This document shows positions 14,032 through 20,100 of a DNA stretch of 20,100 nucleotides, one piece after another. The DNA comes from an uncultured Verrucomicrobiota bacterium (lineage in GTDB: Bacteria > Verrucomicrobiota > Verrucomicrobiia > Limisphaerales > UBA9464), in the NCBI GenBank assembly GCA_903864375.1, contig CAIPFS010000582.1, positions 1 through 20,100 on the forward strand, in the 5' to 3' direction. The position numbers were made by a program, and so were the translations under genes. The number at the start of each line of letters is the position of its first letter. The first letter of the stretch is position 1. Under the pieces are notes generated by a model. That model was not told the origin of the DNA, searched no databases, and saw only the letters and a list, made by a program, of their open reading frames with translations.

Positions 14032-15153
14032 ATGGATTTCCGCCGATTGCCCTTTCTGGCCTTGATGGCGCTGGCTTCCCTTGCCTGGCAGGGATGCAAG
14101 CGCGAGGAGGTTCAGGTCTATCAGGCCCCCAAGGACCTGCCCCCTTCACCTCCAGCCGTGGCTGAAACTCCGGCCGCGGGAGCACCGGCCTCCGCCCGTC
14201 CCACCGAGAGTCAATCCCCACCCTGGGTGACTCCAGAGGGTTGGATGGCCGTGCCGTCCACGGGCGGCATGCGTCTGGCCAGCTACGCGATTCAGGGGAC
14301 GAACGGTCGAACGGCGAGCGTTTCCGTGGTTCCCCTGGGGCCCGAGGCCAGCGGCGAACTGGACAACGTCAACCGGTGGCTGCGCGAACTTCAGCTGGAG
14401 CCGGTCACCGAGGCGCAGATCGAATCCCTTCGACAACCGGTCAAGATCGGGTCGTTGGACGCGCGGATGTATGAACTGGTGAGCGACCAGAACATCCTCG
14501 ATGGTCACTTCAAAAGCCGGACCCTGGTCTCCATGCTGGCAGTGGAGCAGGCAACCATCTTTTTCAAACTGATGGGCGAGGATGCCCTGGTGGCGGAGAA
14601 CAAACCCAAGTTTATTGCCTGGCTGAAATCAGTGCAGGTGGGCTCCAACGACCGATCCGAACCAACCGCCCCCGCCGGCGGTGCCGGTGGCCCGGCCATG
14701 TCCGGACCGGTGGCTCCACCGCCATCCACCGACCTGCCTCAATGGACCCCACCGGCCTCATGGAAGGCCACGGCTGGAAACGGAATGCGGCTGGCCAGCT
14801 TTGTCGTCCCCGGGGACGGCGGTGCTGTCGGAGACCTTTCCGTGGTTGCCCTGGGTGCCCAGGCGGGTGGGGTGGTGGCCAATGTGACCCGGTGGCGTCG
14901 ACAGCTGGAACTCCCTCCAGTCGATGAGACGGAGTTGTCGAGCAGCCTCAAGAGTCTCGCATTGGCCCAGGGGGAGAAGGCATTGCTGGTGGAACTCGAG
15001 GGCACCGCCGGGCACGCCGGAAGCAACCTTCTGGCGGCCATTGTGCAGCGCTCCGACCGGACCTGGTTTTACAAGCTCACGGGACCCAAGGCCCTGGTGA
15101 CAGCAGAACGGGAACGCTTCCAGAAATTCGTGCAGTCCGTGACCTACCCATGA
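14032..15153 (+). CDS. Putative lipoprotein with tandemly duplicated unknown domain
   Basis: 373 residues. The N-terminus MDFRRLPFLALMALASLAWQGC has a charged start and hydrophobic core, with C22 as a likely lipidated cysteine, although WQGC is an imperfect lipobox. After a Pro/Ala-rich linker come two copies of one domain, about 64-203 and 236-373. Shared pattern: W-TP--W, GMRLAS, a VSVV-LG / LSVVALG strand, an N-V-RW-R-QL-L-PV helix, and an end of the form (W/I)F(Y/F)KL-G--ALV-----F--(F/W)--SV. The second linker is also Pro/Gly/Ala-rich. I do not recognise the domain. It overlaps resB by ATGA, so translation is coupled, which hints at an envelope role linked to cytochrome c maturation. No Shine-Dalgarno motif precedes the ATG at 14032. 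Confidence 0.8.
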   Translation: MDFRRLPFLALMALASLAWQGCKREEVQVYQAPKDLPPSPPAVAETPAAGAPASARPTESQSPPWVTPEGWMAVPSTGGMRLASYAIQGTNGRTASVSVVPLGPEASGELDNVNRWLRELQLEPVTEAQIESLRQPVKIGSLDARMYELVSDQNILDGHFKSRTLVSMLAVEQATIFFKLMGEDALVAENKPKFIAWLKSVQVGSNDRSEPTAPAGGAGGPAMSGPVAPPPSTDLPQWTPPASWKATAGNGMRLASFVVPGDGGAVGDLSVVALGAQAGGVVANVTRWRRQLELPPVDETELSSSLKSLALAQGEKALLVELEGTAGHAGSNLLAAIVQRSDRTWFYKLTGPKALVTAERERFQKFVQSVTYP

Positions 15154-16535
15154 GCACCCCGGCAAGTTCCGCCCCGGTGGTCGTTCCACCCGCCCCCCGA
15201 TCGAACCCGGTCGCTGGAACCACGCTGTCACGTCCGCTGTGGAAGCGGGTCCTGTCGCCGTTGAGTTCCCTGCGACTGACGGTGATTCTCCTTGGATTCA
15301 GCGTGCTGGTGGTCTTTTTCGGTACCCTGGCTCAGACCGACGACGGACTTTACCTGGCGCAGAACCGCTATTTCCGGTCCTGGTTTTCCACCTGGTCCCC
15401 GCTGACCGAGGGCTGGCGGTGGATCGTGATCCCGCTTCCCGGGGGATACCTGCTGGGAACCCTGCTGCTGACCAATCTCATTGCTGCCCACGCGACGCGA
15501 TTCAAGTTCACCTGGAAAAAAAGCGGCATCCTGCTGTCGCATCTGGGCGTGGTCCTGCTGCTGGTCGGACAATTGTTCACCGACATGCTTGCACGGGAAA
15601 GCCGGATGACCTTCAGCGAAGGGGAATGGCGCAACTTTTCCGAGGACTTCACCGCATCCGAGCTGGCCATCCTTTCGGATGCCCCGGGTGACCGGATGAC
15701 CGAAGTGGTGGCGATCCCGGAGGGGCGCCTGCGGGACGGGGAGATCGTTCGTCACGATCGACTTCCCTTCACGGTGCGGATCTCCCGGTGGTTCCCCAAC
15801 TCGGAACCCATCTTTCGCGCCCCACGCGCCACCAACGGGCCGCCCCAGGCTTCCAGCCCGGTCAGCAGGCACTTTGATTTCCTCCCGGTGAATGAAACCC
15901 ACAAGATGGACGAGAAGAACATCCCAACGGTCCTCATTGAATTGGCGGATTCCGGTGGAAAAAGCCTCGGCTCCTGGGCTCTGTCCGGCTGGTCGGGGGA
16001 TCCCGTGATGGCCAAGAGCGCACGCACCTCCTGGTACAAGCGGTTCAGCCGGGGCGACACCACGGGTGAAGACAGCCAGGCGCACATGATGGCCGGGCAG
16101 CTGTATTCGTTTTTGACGGAAGAGCAAACGGTGGTGGCGGATGGCAGGACGTACACCTTGACCCTTCGTCCACGCCGCTACTACCAACCCTTCACCCTGC
16201 AATTGCTCAAAACCACCCACGATGTCTATCGGGGGACCGATATTCCCAAGAACTTTCAGAGCCGGGTTTTGATTGATCACCCGGCCCGTGGCGAACGGCG
16301 CGAGGTCAACATCTACATGAACAACCCACTGCGGTACGGCGGCCTGACCTACTTCCAATACCAGATGGGACGCGACGAATTCTTCTCCACCCCGGTGGCC
16401 CACAGCGTCCTGCAGGTGGTCCAGAACCCGTCGTGGCTCACTCCCTACATTGGCTGCGCCCTCGTCGCCTGCGGCCTGCTGGTGCAGTTCGGGATTCACC
16501 TGGTCCAATTTGTCCGCCGCCGGGTCGCCACCTAG
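15150..16535 (+). CDS. resB: ResB-like cytochrome c biogenesis protein
   Basis: 461 residues. ResB (Ccs1) works with CcsA to pass heme to the periplasm and attach it to apocytochrome c in System II. Hydrophobic segments lie at about 41-61 (LRLTVILLGFSVLVVFFGTLA), 97-114, 126-146 (GILLSHLGVVLLLVGQLFTDM, with H131) and near the C-terminus at 431-453. A large periplasmic loop (about 147-430) lies between the third and last segments and ends in NNPLRYGGLTYFQYQM, a family signature. The start ATG overlaps the stop of the lipoprotein gene by 4 bp, and ccsA begins 19 bp after its stop, so the three form one translational unit. Confidence 0.9.
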   Translation: MSTPASSAPVVVPPAPRSNPVAGTTLSRPLWKRVLSPLSSLRLTVILLGFSVLVVFFGTLAQTDDGLYLAQNRYFRSWFSTWSPLTEGWRWIVIPLPGGYLLGTLLLTNLIAAHATRFKFTWKKSGILLSHLGVVLLLVGQLFTDMLARESRMTFSEGEWRNFSEDFTASELAILSDAPGDRMTEVVAIPEGRLRDGEIVRHDRLPFTVRISRWFPNSEPIFRAPRATNGPPQASSPVSRHFDFLPVNETHKMDEKNIPTVLIELADSGGKSLGSWALSGWSGDPVMAKSARTSWYKRFSRGDTTGEDSQAHMMAGQLYSFLTEEQTVVADGRTYTLTLRPRRYYQPFTLQLLKTTHDVYRGTDIPKNFQSRVLIDHPARGERREVNIYMNNPLRYGGLTYFQYQMGRDEFFSTPVAHSVLQVVQNPSWLTPYIGCALVACGLLVQFGIHLVQFVRRRVAT

Positions 16536-16554
16536 ATTTTATCCTTTGAGTTCC

Positions 16555-18525
16555 ATGAAAAAACACCTCCCCTGGATGCTTTGCGCCGCCTTCGCGGCCT
16601 GGTTTCTCAGCACCCTCCTGTCTCCGCGCGACCCGGGACTGGCCTGGGGGATGCTTGCCCGCACCCCGGTGGTCAATGGAGGCCGCCATCAGCCGTTTGA
16701 ATCCCTGGCGCGAAATGCCCTGGTACAAATCCGCGACCGCTATTCCCACTACGATCTGGCGGAGGAACGGACCGTGCCCGCTGAAGAATGGCTGGCGGAG
16801 GTCCTGTTCGACAGTGAACGGGCCAGTCATCGAAAGGTCTTTCGTGTGGACCATCCGGACCTCATCTCCCTGCTGAAGCTTCCTTTGAAAAATGACTCCA
16901 CGGATCCGGCGCTCCGGGAGGACGGCAAACATTTCTCGTGGGAACAGATCGTCACCGAGAAGAATGTCGCGTCACTTCAGAAGGAATCGGAACGCGTGGC
17001 GAAAAAGGATGCCTCCCAACACGATGCATTTGACCAGGCGGTTCGCAAGCTCAGCAGCGCTCTCTCGCTTTACAACGCCCTTCAAAGCACGGCCCGACCG
17101 AGGGATATCCGGGATTACGGCCAGTTCCTCTCGCAGTTTTCACGGTCATTGGACAATGGGGCCACGCTGCGGGAGACCCTGCGGGCAAAATATGCGGGCA
17201 GGGAGATTCCCAAGGACAACAATGACCCGCTGCTGCGGATTGGCGGTCAGGTCCTGGTCGGCGCAGACCGGGAATCGGAAACCGGCGAACGTTCGACGGT
17301 GAAAGTCCCGCTGCTGCTCCCTCCCGATGGCACCGAGGACTGGAGCCGGATCAATACCCGATTGGTGGCAATTCGCGGCGGGGAACCCCTTCCCCGCTCG
17401 CTGCTGGCCTGGGCCAGCCTCGGCGATGCCTTTGCCGCCCGGGACACCAACCGGTTCAATGCCGAGTTGAGGGATTATCACGACTGGATCCAGGCCAACT
17501 TTTCGTCCGAATTGAGCCATGCCAACCATGAAGTTTTCTTTAACCGGATGGCTCCATTTTACACGGCCATGACGATCTACGTGGTCGCACTGCTGCTGGC
17601 GCTGGCGTACTGGTTCACCTTCGACTCCTGGTTGCGGCAGTCGGCATTCGCCCTGGTGGGACTTGCGTTTGCCATTCATACCGTGGGGCTCATTTACCGG
17701 ATGGCGTTGCAGGGCAGGCCACCCGTCACCAACCTGTACTCGTCGGCCATCTTCATCGGTTGGGGCGCCATCGTGCTGGGGATGGTGCTGGAACGTTTCT
17801 GGCGCAATGCCATCGGGCTCGTGGTCGGCAGCTTTCTCGGATTCGTCACCCTCGTGATCGCCCACAATCTCGCCCTCGACGGCGACACCATGGAAATGAT
17901 GAGGGCCGTTCTGGACACCAATTTCTGGCTGGCCACTCATGTGGTCATTGTCACCCTCGGATACGCCAGCACCTTCGTGGCCGGGTTTCTGGCCATTGTG
18001 TATGTGATCCGCGGCGTGTTCACCCGCGGATTGGATGCGGCGACTCAACGGGCCATGGCCCGCATGGTTTACGGCATCATCTGCTTTGCCACCCTGTTCA
18101 GCTTCACCGGCACGGTGCTGGGCGGCATCTGGGCCGATCAATCCTGGGGCCGGTTCTGGGGTTGGGATGCCAAGGAAAATGGGGCGCTGATCATTGTGCT
18201 GTGGAATGCACTCATCCTCCACGCGCGGTGGGGAGGGCTGGTGCGCGAACGCGGGATCATGACTCTGGCCATCGCCGGCAACATCGTGACGTCCTGGTCG
18301 TGGTTCGGAGTCAACATGCTGGGGGTCGGACTCCACAGTTACGGTTTCCTGAATGGTGCCTTTCAGACACTGGGGCTCTTCGTCATCAGTCAGCTGCTCC
18401 TCATCGCCCTCGGTTGTCTCCCCTTGCGCTGGTGGAAAAGTTTTGGGGAACGATCAGCCACTACCGCGGAACCAGGTCTTCCCGTCAGCGGAAAACCCGC
18501 CCTGCGCCCCTCAGCCGCCGCCTGA
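16555..18525 (+). CDS. ccsA: CcsA-like cytochrome c heme-handling protein with large N-terminal domain
   Basis: 656 residues, roughly twice a typical CcsA. After one hydrophobic segment (5-22) comes a charged, helical region of about 310 residues, probably periplasmic, then eight or so membrane segments from 336 onward. The heme-handling tryptophan-rich motif is at 526-541 (WADQSWGRFWGWDAKE). Flanking candidate heme ligands are H462 (ATHVVIV) and H594 (GLHSYG), with H375 (FAIHTVG) in an earlier segment. It should form the heme exporter and cytochrome c synthase with the preceding ResB. The start is the ATG at 16555; the frame is open upstream inside resB, but that part is an out-of-frame shadow. 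The N-terminal domain is not one I recognise. Confidence 0.9.
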   Translation: MKKHLPWMLCAAFAAWFLSTLLSPRDPGLAWGMLARTPVVNGGRHQPFESLARNALVQIRDRYSHYDLAEERTVPAEEWLAEVLFDSERASHRKVFRVDHPDLISLLKLPLKNDSTDPALREDGKHFSWEQIVTEKNVASLQKESERVAKKDASQHDAFDQAVRKLSSALSLYNALQSTARPRDIRDYGQFLSQFSRSLDNGATLRETLRAKYAGREIPKDNNDPLLRIGGQVLVGADRESETGERSTVKVPLLLPPDGTEDWSRINTRLVAIRGGEPLPRSLLAWASLGDAFAARDTNRFNAELRDYHDWIQANFSSELSHANHEVFFNRMAPFYTAMTIYVVALLLALAYWFTFDSWLRQSAFALVGLAFAIHTVGLIYRMALQGRPPVTNLYSSAIFIGWGAIVLGMVLERFWRNAIGLVVGSFLGFVTLVIAHNLALDGDTMEMMRAVLDTNFWLATHVVIVTLGYASTFVAGFLAIVYVIRGVFTRGLDAATQRAMARMVYGIICFATLFSFTGTVLGGIWADQSWGRFWGWDAKENGALIIVLWNALILHARWGGLVRERGIMTLAIAGNIVTSWSWFGVNMLGVGLHSYGFLNGAFQTLGLFVISQLLLIALGCLPLRWWKSFGERSATTAEPGLPVSGKPALRPSAAA

Positions 18526-18551
18526 GGCCCGATGTCTCCTTCCTGCACGGA

Positions 18552-19841
18552 ATGACTTCCATCGCCGTCATCGGTCTGGGCTACGTGGGGTTGCCGCTCT
18601 CGTTGCAGTTTGCCCGATCGGGAGTCCGGGTCATCGGGCTCGACCACGACCCGGTCAAGGTGGATGCACTCAATGCAGGTCGTTCCTACATCCACCACAT
18701 TCCCGCAGAAGCCGTCCGGCAGCAGGTGGATTCAGGTCAGTTGACCGCCTCCACCGATCTGTCGCGGGTGGCCGAGGTGGAGGCCGTGCTCATCTGCGTG
18801 CCCACCCCCCTGAATGCGCATCGGGATCCCGATCTCTCCTACATCATCGCCACGGCAACTTCCATCGCACCCCACCTCCAGCGGGGCACGCTGGTGGTTC
18901 TCGAGTCGACCACCTATCCGGGAACGACAGAGGAGGAATTGAAAACGGTCCTGGAAGCCGGATCCCGACTCCAGGCAGGCGTTGATTTTCATCTGGCCTA
19001 TTCTCCAGAGCGCGAGGACCCGGGGAATCCCCGGAACGGTGCCGCCACGATCCCCAAGGTGATCGGCGGTCTCACGCCGGCATGCCTGGCCCGGGCTCAG
19101 GCACTTTATCAGCGGGCCATCCAGACGACGGTACCGGTTTCTTCCTGCCGCACCGCAGAAGCCACCAAACTCCTGGAGAACATCTTTCGAAGCGTCAACA
19201 TCGCCCTCGTCAATGAGTTGAAGGTGGTTTACGAAGCGATGGGCATCGACATTTGGGAGGTCATCCGCGCCGCAAAAACCAAACCTTTTGGATTCATGCC
19301 GTTTTACCCGGGGCCCGGACTGGGGGGACATTGCATTCCCATCGATCCTTATTACCTCACCTGGAAGGCGCGGGAGTATGGTCAGGTCACCCGGTTCATT
19401 GAACTGGCAGGTGAAATCAATACGAGGATGCCCGAACGGGTGGTGTTGCGGGTGAGTGACGCCCTGAATGCCGTTCGCAAGCCGGTTCATGGATCGCGCA
19501 TTCTACTCCTGGGCATTGCCTACAAGCCCAATGTGGATGATGACCGGGAGTCGCCGAGCTACGTTCTGATGGAGATGCTGAGCCAGCGCGGAGCTGTCGT
19601 TGCCTACCATGACCCGTATGTCCCCGTCATCCGCCCCACCCGGGAGCACCCACAGTGGGCGGGAGTTTCGTCGGTTGCCTGGGATCAGCAGACGGTCGGC
19701 TCATTTGATTTGGTCTTGATCAGCACCGCCCACGATTCAGTGAATTGGAAGGAACTGGCGGCCTGGGCACCGCTGATTGTGGATACGCGCAACGCCATGG
19801 AGGGAAAAGCCTTGAGGGAGGGACAGGTATGGAAAGCCTGA
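18552..19841 (+). CDS. wbpA: Nucleotide-sugar dehydrogenase, UDP-GlcNAc 6-dehydrogenase type
   Basis: 429 residues. It oxidises a UDP-sugar C6 to a carboxylate using NAD+. The Rossmann motif is GLGYVG (8-13) and the catalytic cysteine is C261 in GPGLGGHCIPIDPYYLTWKA. That GGHCIPIDP form, together with SPEREDPGN and the AKTKPFGFMPFYPGPG stretch, fits the WbpA/TviB branch acting on UDP-GlcNAc rather than the Ugd branch (GGSCFPKD) encoded at 2301-3590. The C-terminal domain has GIAYKPNVDDDRESPS. The product would feed O-antigen or capsule uronic acids. The start is the ATG at 18552, 26 bp after ccsA; the frame extends upstream only as a shadow of ccsA. Exact substrate specificity is inferred from motifs. 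Confidence 0.9.
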   Translation: MTSIAVIGLGYVGLPLSLQFARSGVRVIGLDHDPVKVDALNAGRSYIHHIPAEAVRQQVDSGQLTASTDLSRVAEVEAVLICVPTPLNAHRDPDLSYIIATATSIAPHLQRGTLVVLESTTYPGTTEEELKTVLEAGSRLQAGVDFHLAYSPEREDPGNPRNGAATIPKVIGGLTPACLARAQALYQRAIQTTVPVSSCRTAEATKLLENIFRSVNIALVNELKVVYEAMGIDIWEVIRAAKTKPFGFMPFYPGPGLGGHCIPIDPYYLTWKAREYGQVTRFIELAGEINTRMPERVVLRVSDALNAVRKPVHGSRILLLGIAYKPNVDDDRESPSYVLMEMLSQRGAVVAYHDPYVPVIRPTREHPQWAGVSSVAWDQQTVGSFDLVLISTAHDSVNWKELAAWAPLIVDTRNAMEGKALREGQVWKA

Positions 19842-19903
19842 GGCGTACCGCCTCCCGGTCGGCTGCTGCGGCAAGCCCGGAGGCGTGGGAATCCCATCCA
19901 TGA
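19829..19903 (+). promoter_or_regulatory. Possible leader mini-ORF before the dehydratase gene
   Basis: A 24-codon frame (MESLRRTASRSAAAASPEAWESHP) starts inside the last codons of the preceding dehydrogenase gene, with a strong GGAGG 7 nt before its ATG. It ends with TGA overlapping the ATG of the dehydratase gene (ATGA). The GGAGG also encodes residues of the upstream protein, so it may be coincidental. If translated, it would couple ribosomes into the dehydratase start. Confidence 0.3.
19840..19885 (+). promoter_or_regulatory. Two mutually exclusive hairpins in the intergenic leader
   Basis: GAGGCG (19840-19845) pairs with CGCCTC (19849-19854) around a 3-nt loop. The same CGCCTC, extended as CGCCTCCCGG to 19858, can instead pair with CCGGAGGCG at 19877-19885 (nine pairs, one bulged C). 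Only one can form at a time, an attenuator-like layout inside the mini-ORF. No poly-T follows, so a terminator is unlikely; control of ribosome access is the possible role. Confidence 0.3.
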
Positions 19904-20100
19904 GGCTGCTGGTCACAGGCGGTGCCGGGTTCATCGGTTCGAATCTGATTGAATTTCTAATCGACCAGCCCGGGGTGGAGCAACTGACGAATCTCGACTG
20001 CCTCACCTACGCCGGTCACCTGGCCAGTCTTCGAGGCGTCGAACGGCATCCGCGCTATCGCTTTCTTCAAATGGATCTCCGGGACCGGGAGGCGGTCCAA
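19900..20100 (+). CDS. rfbB: dTDP-glucose 4,6-dehydratase (5' part, cut by window edge)
   Basis: The first 67 residues are visible. MRLLVTGGAGFIGSNLIEFL carries the TGGAGFIG NAD-binding motif of extended short-chain dehydrogenases, and LDCLTYAGHLASLRGVERHPRYRFLQMDLRD matches the characteristic 'LTYAGN' stretch of RfbB/RmlB. The enzyme converts dTDP-glucose to the 4-keto-6-deoxy sugar, the precursor of L-rhamnose and other deoxysugars in surface polysaccharides. It starts at the ATG at 19900, 58 bp after the nucleotide-sugar dehydrogenase, on the same strand. A related sugar epimerase/dehydratase cannot be fully excluded without the catalytic Tyr-Lys region. Confidence 0.85.
   Translation, partial: MRLLVTGGAGFIGSNLIEFLIDQPGVEQLTNLDCLTYAGHLASLRGVERHPRYRFLQMDLRDREAVQ

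Noticed and set aside
13023..14165. Plus-strand open frame of 380 codons
   Set aside because: It covers the antisense of the SAM-hydrolase-family and TPR genes and then runs into the lipoprotein gene out of frame. No protein-like features.
15228..16508. Minus-strand open frame opposite resB
   Set aside because: His/Gln/Gly-rich shadow of a clearly recognised gene.
17146..18336. Minus-strand open frame opposite ccsA
   Set aside because: Shadow frame; ccsA on the plus strand has the heme-handling motif.
17760..18551. Upstream extension of the wbpA-type frame
   Set aside because: The extra 264 codons are an out-of-frame reading of ccsA. The Rossmann motif begins right after the ATG at 18552, so that is the start.

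Overview
The window is about 20 kb of GC-rich, densely coded bacterial chromosome. It carries housekeeping and cell-envelope genes, one tRNA and no recognisable mobile element or CRISPR array. Several features suggest a Verrucomicrobiota-like organism: a type B (single cytochrome b subunit) sdhCAB cluster, separate ResB and large CcsA cytochrome c maturation proteins, TPR proteins with an 'end-of-group' style C-terminus, DUF547, and very few Shine-Dalgarno motifs in front of obvious genes. That assignment is an inference from gene content, not a phylogeny.

Layout, left to right. The left edge holds a good leftward promoter and what looks like the first codons of a gene running out of the window. 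A minus-strand O-methyltransferase (259-1308) follows. Next is a 414-bp gap rich in perfect short palindromes, then tRNA-Ala(GGC). A long minus-strand run comes next, read from right to left as sdhC-sdhA-sdhB-(YfgM-like TPR anchor protein)-ugd-mutT and then the tRNA. Short gaps suggest one or two transcripts. sdhCAB encodes succinate dehydrogenase, ugd makes UDP-glucuronate, and MutT cleans oxidised nucleotides.

From 8.1 to 14 kb, a REG-2-like HAD hydrolase (minus) and a full-length Ada alkylation-repair protein (plus) diverge from a 78-bp gap. Ada converges tail to tail with a minus-strand run: small TPR protein, exported SAM-hydrolase-family protein, exported DUF547 protein, and bifunctional NAD(P)HX repair enzyme.

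From 14 kb to the right edge is a tight plus-strand operon. It contains a putative lipoprotein with a tandemly duplicated unknown domain, ResB (ATGA overlap), CcsA, a UDP-GlcNAc-type nucleotide-sugar dehydrogenase, and the start of dTDP-glucose 4,6-dehydratase. Cytochrome c maturation therefore runs directly into surface-polysaccharide sugar synthesis.

No wholly new multi-gene system is obvious. The items most worth a second look are the palindrome cluster at 1390-1575, a two-block repeat with exact 70-bp offset in the sdhC promoter region, a mini-ORF with mutually exclusive hairpins before the dehydratase gene, the duplicated-domain lipoprotein coupled to resB, and a SAM-hydrolase-family protein carrying a signal peptide.
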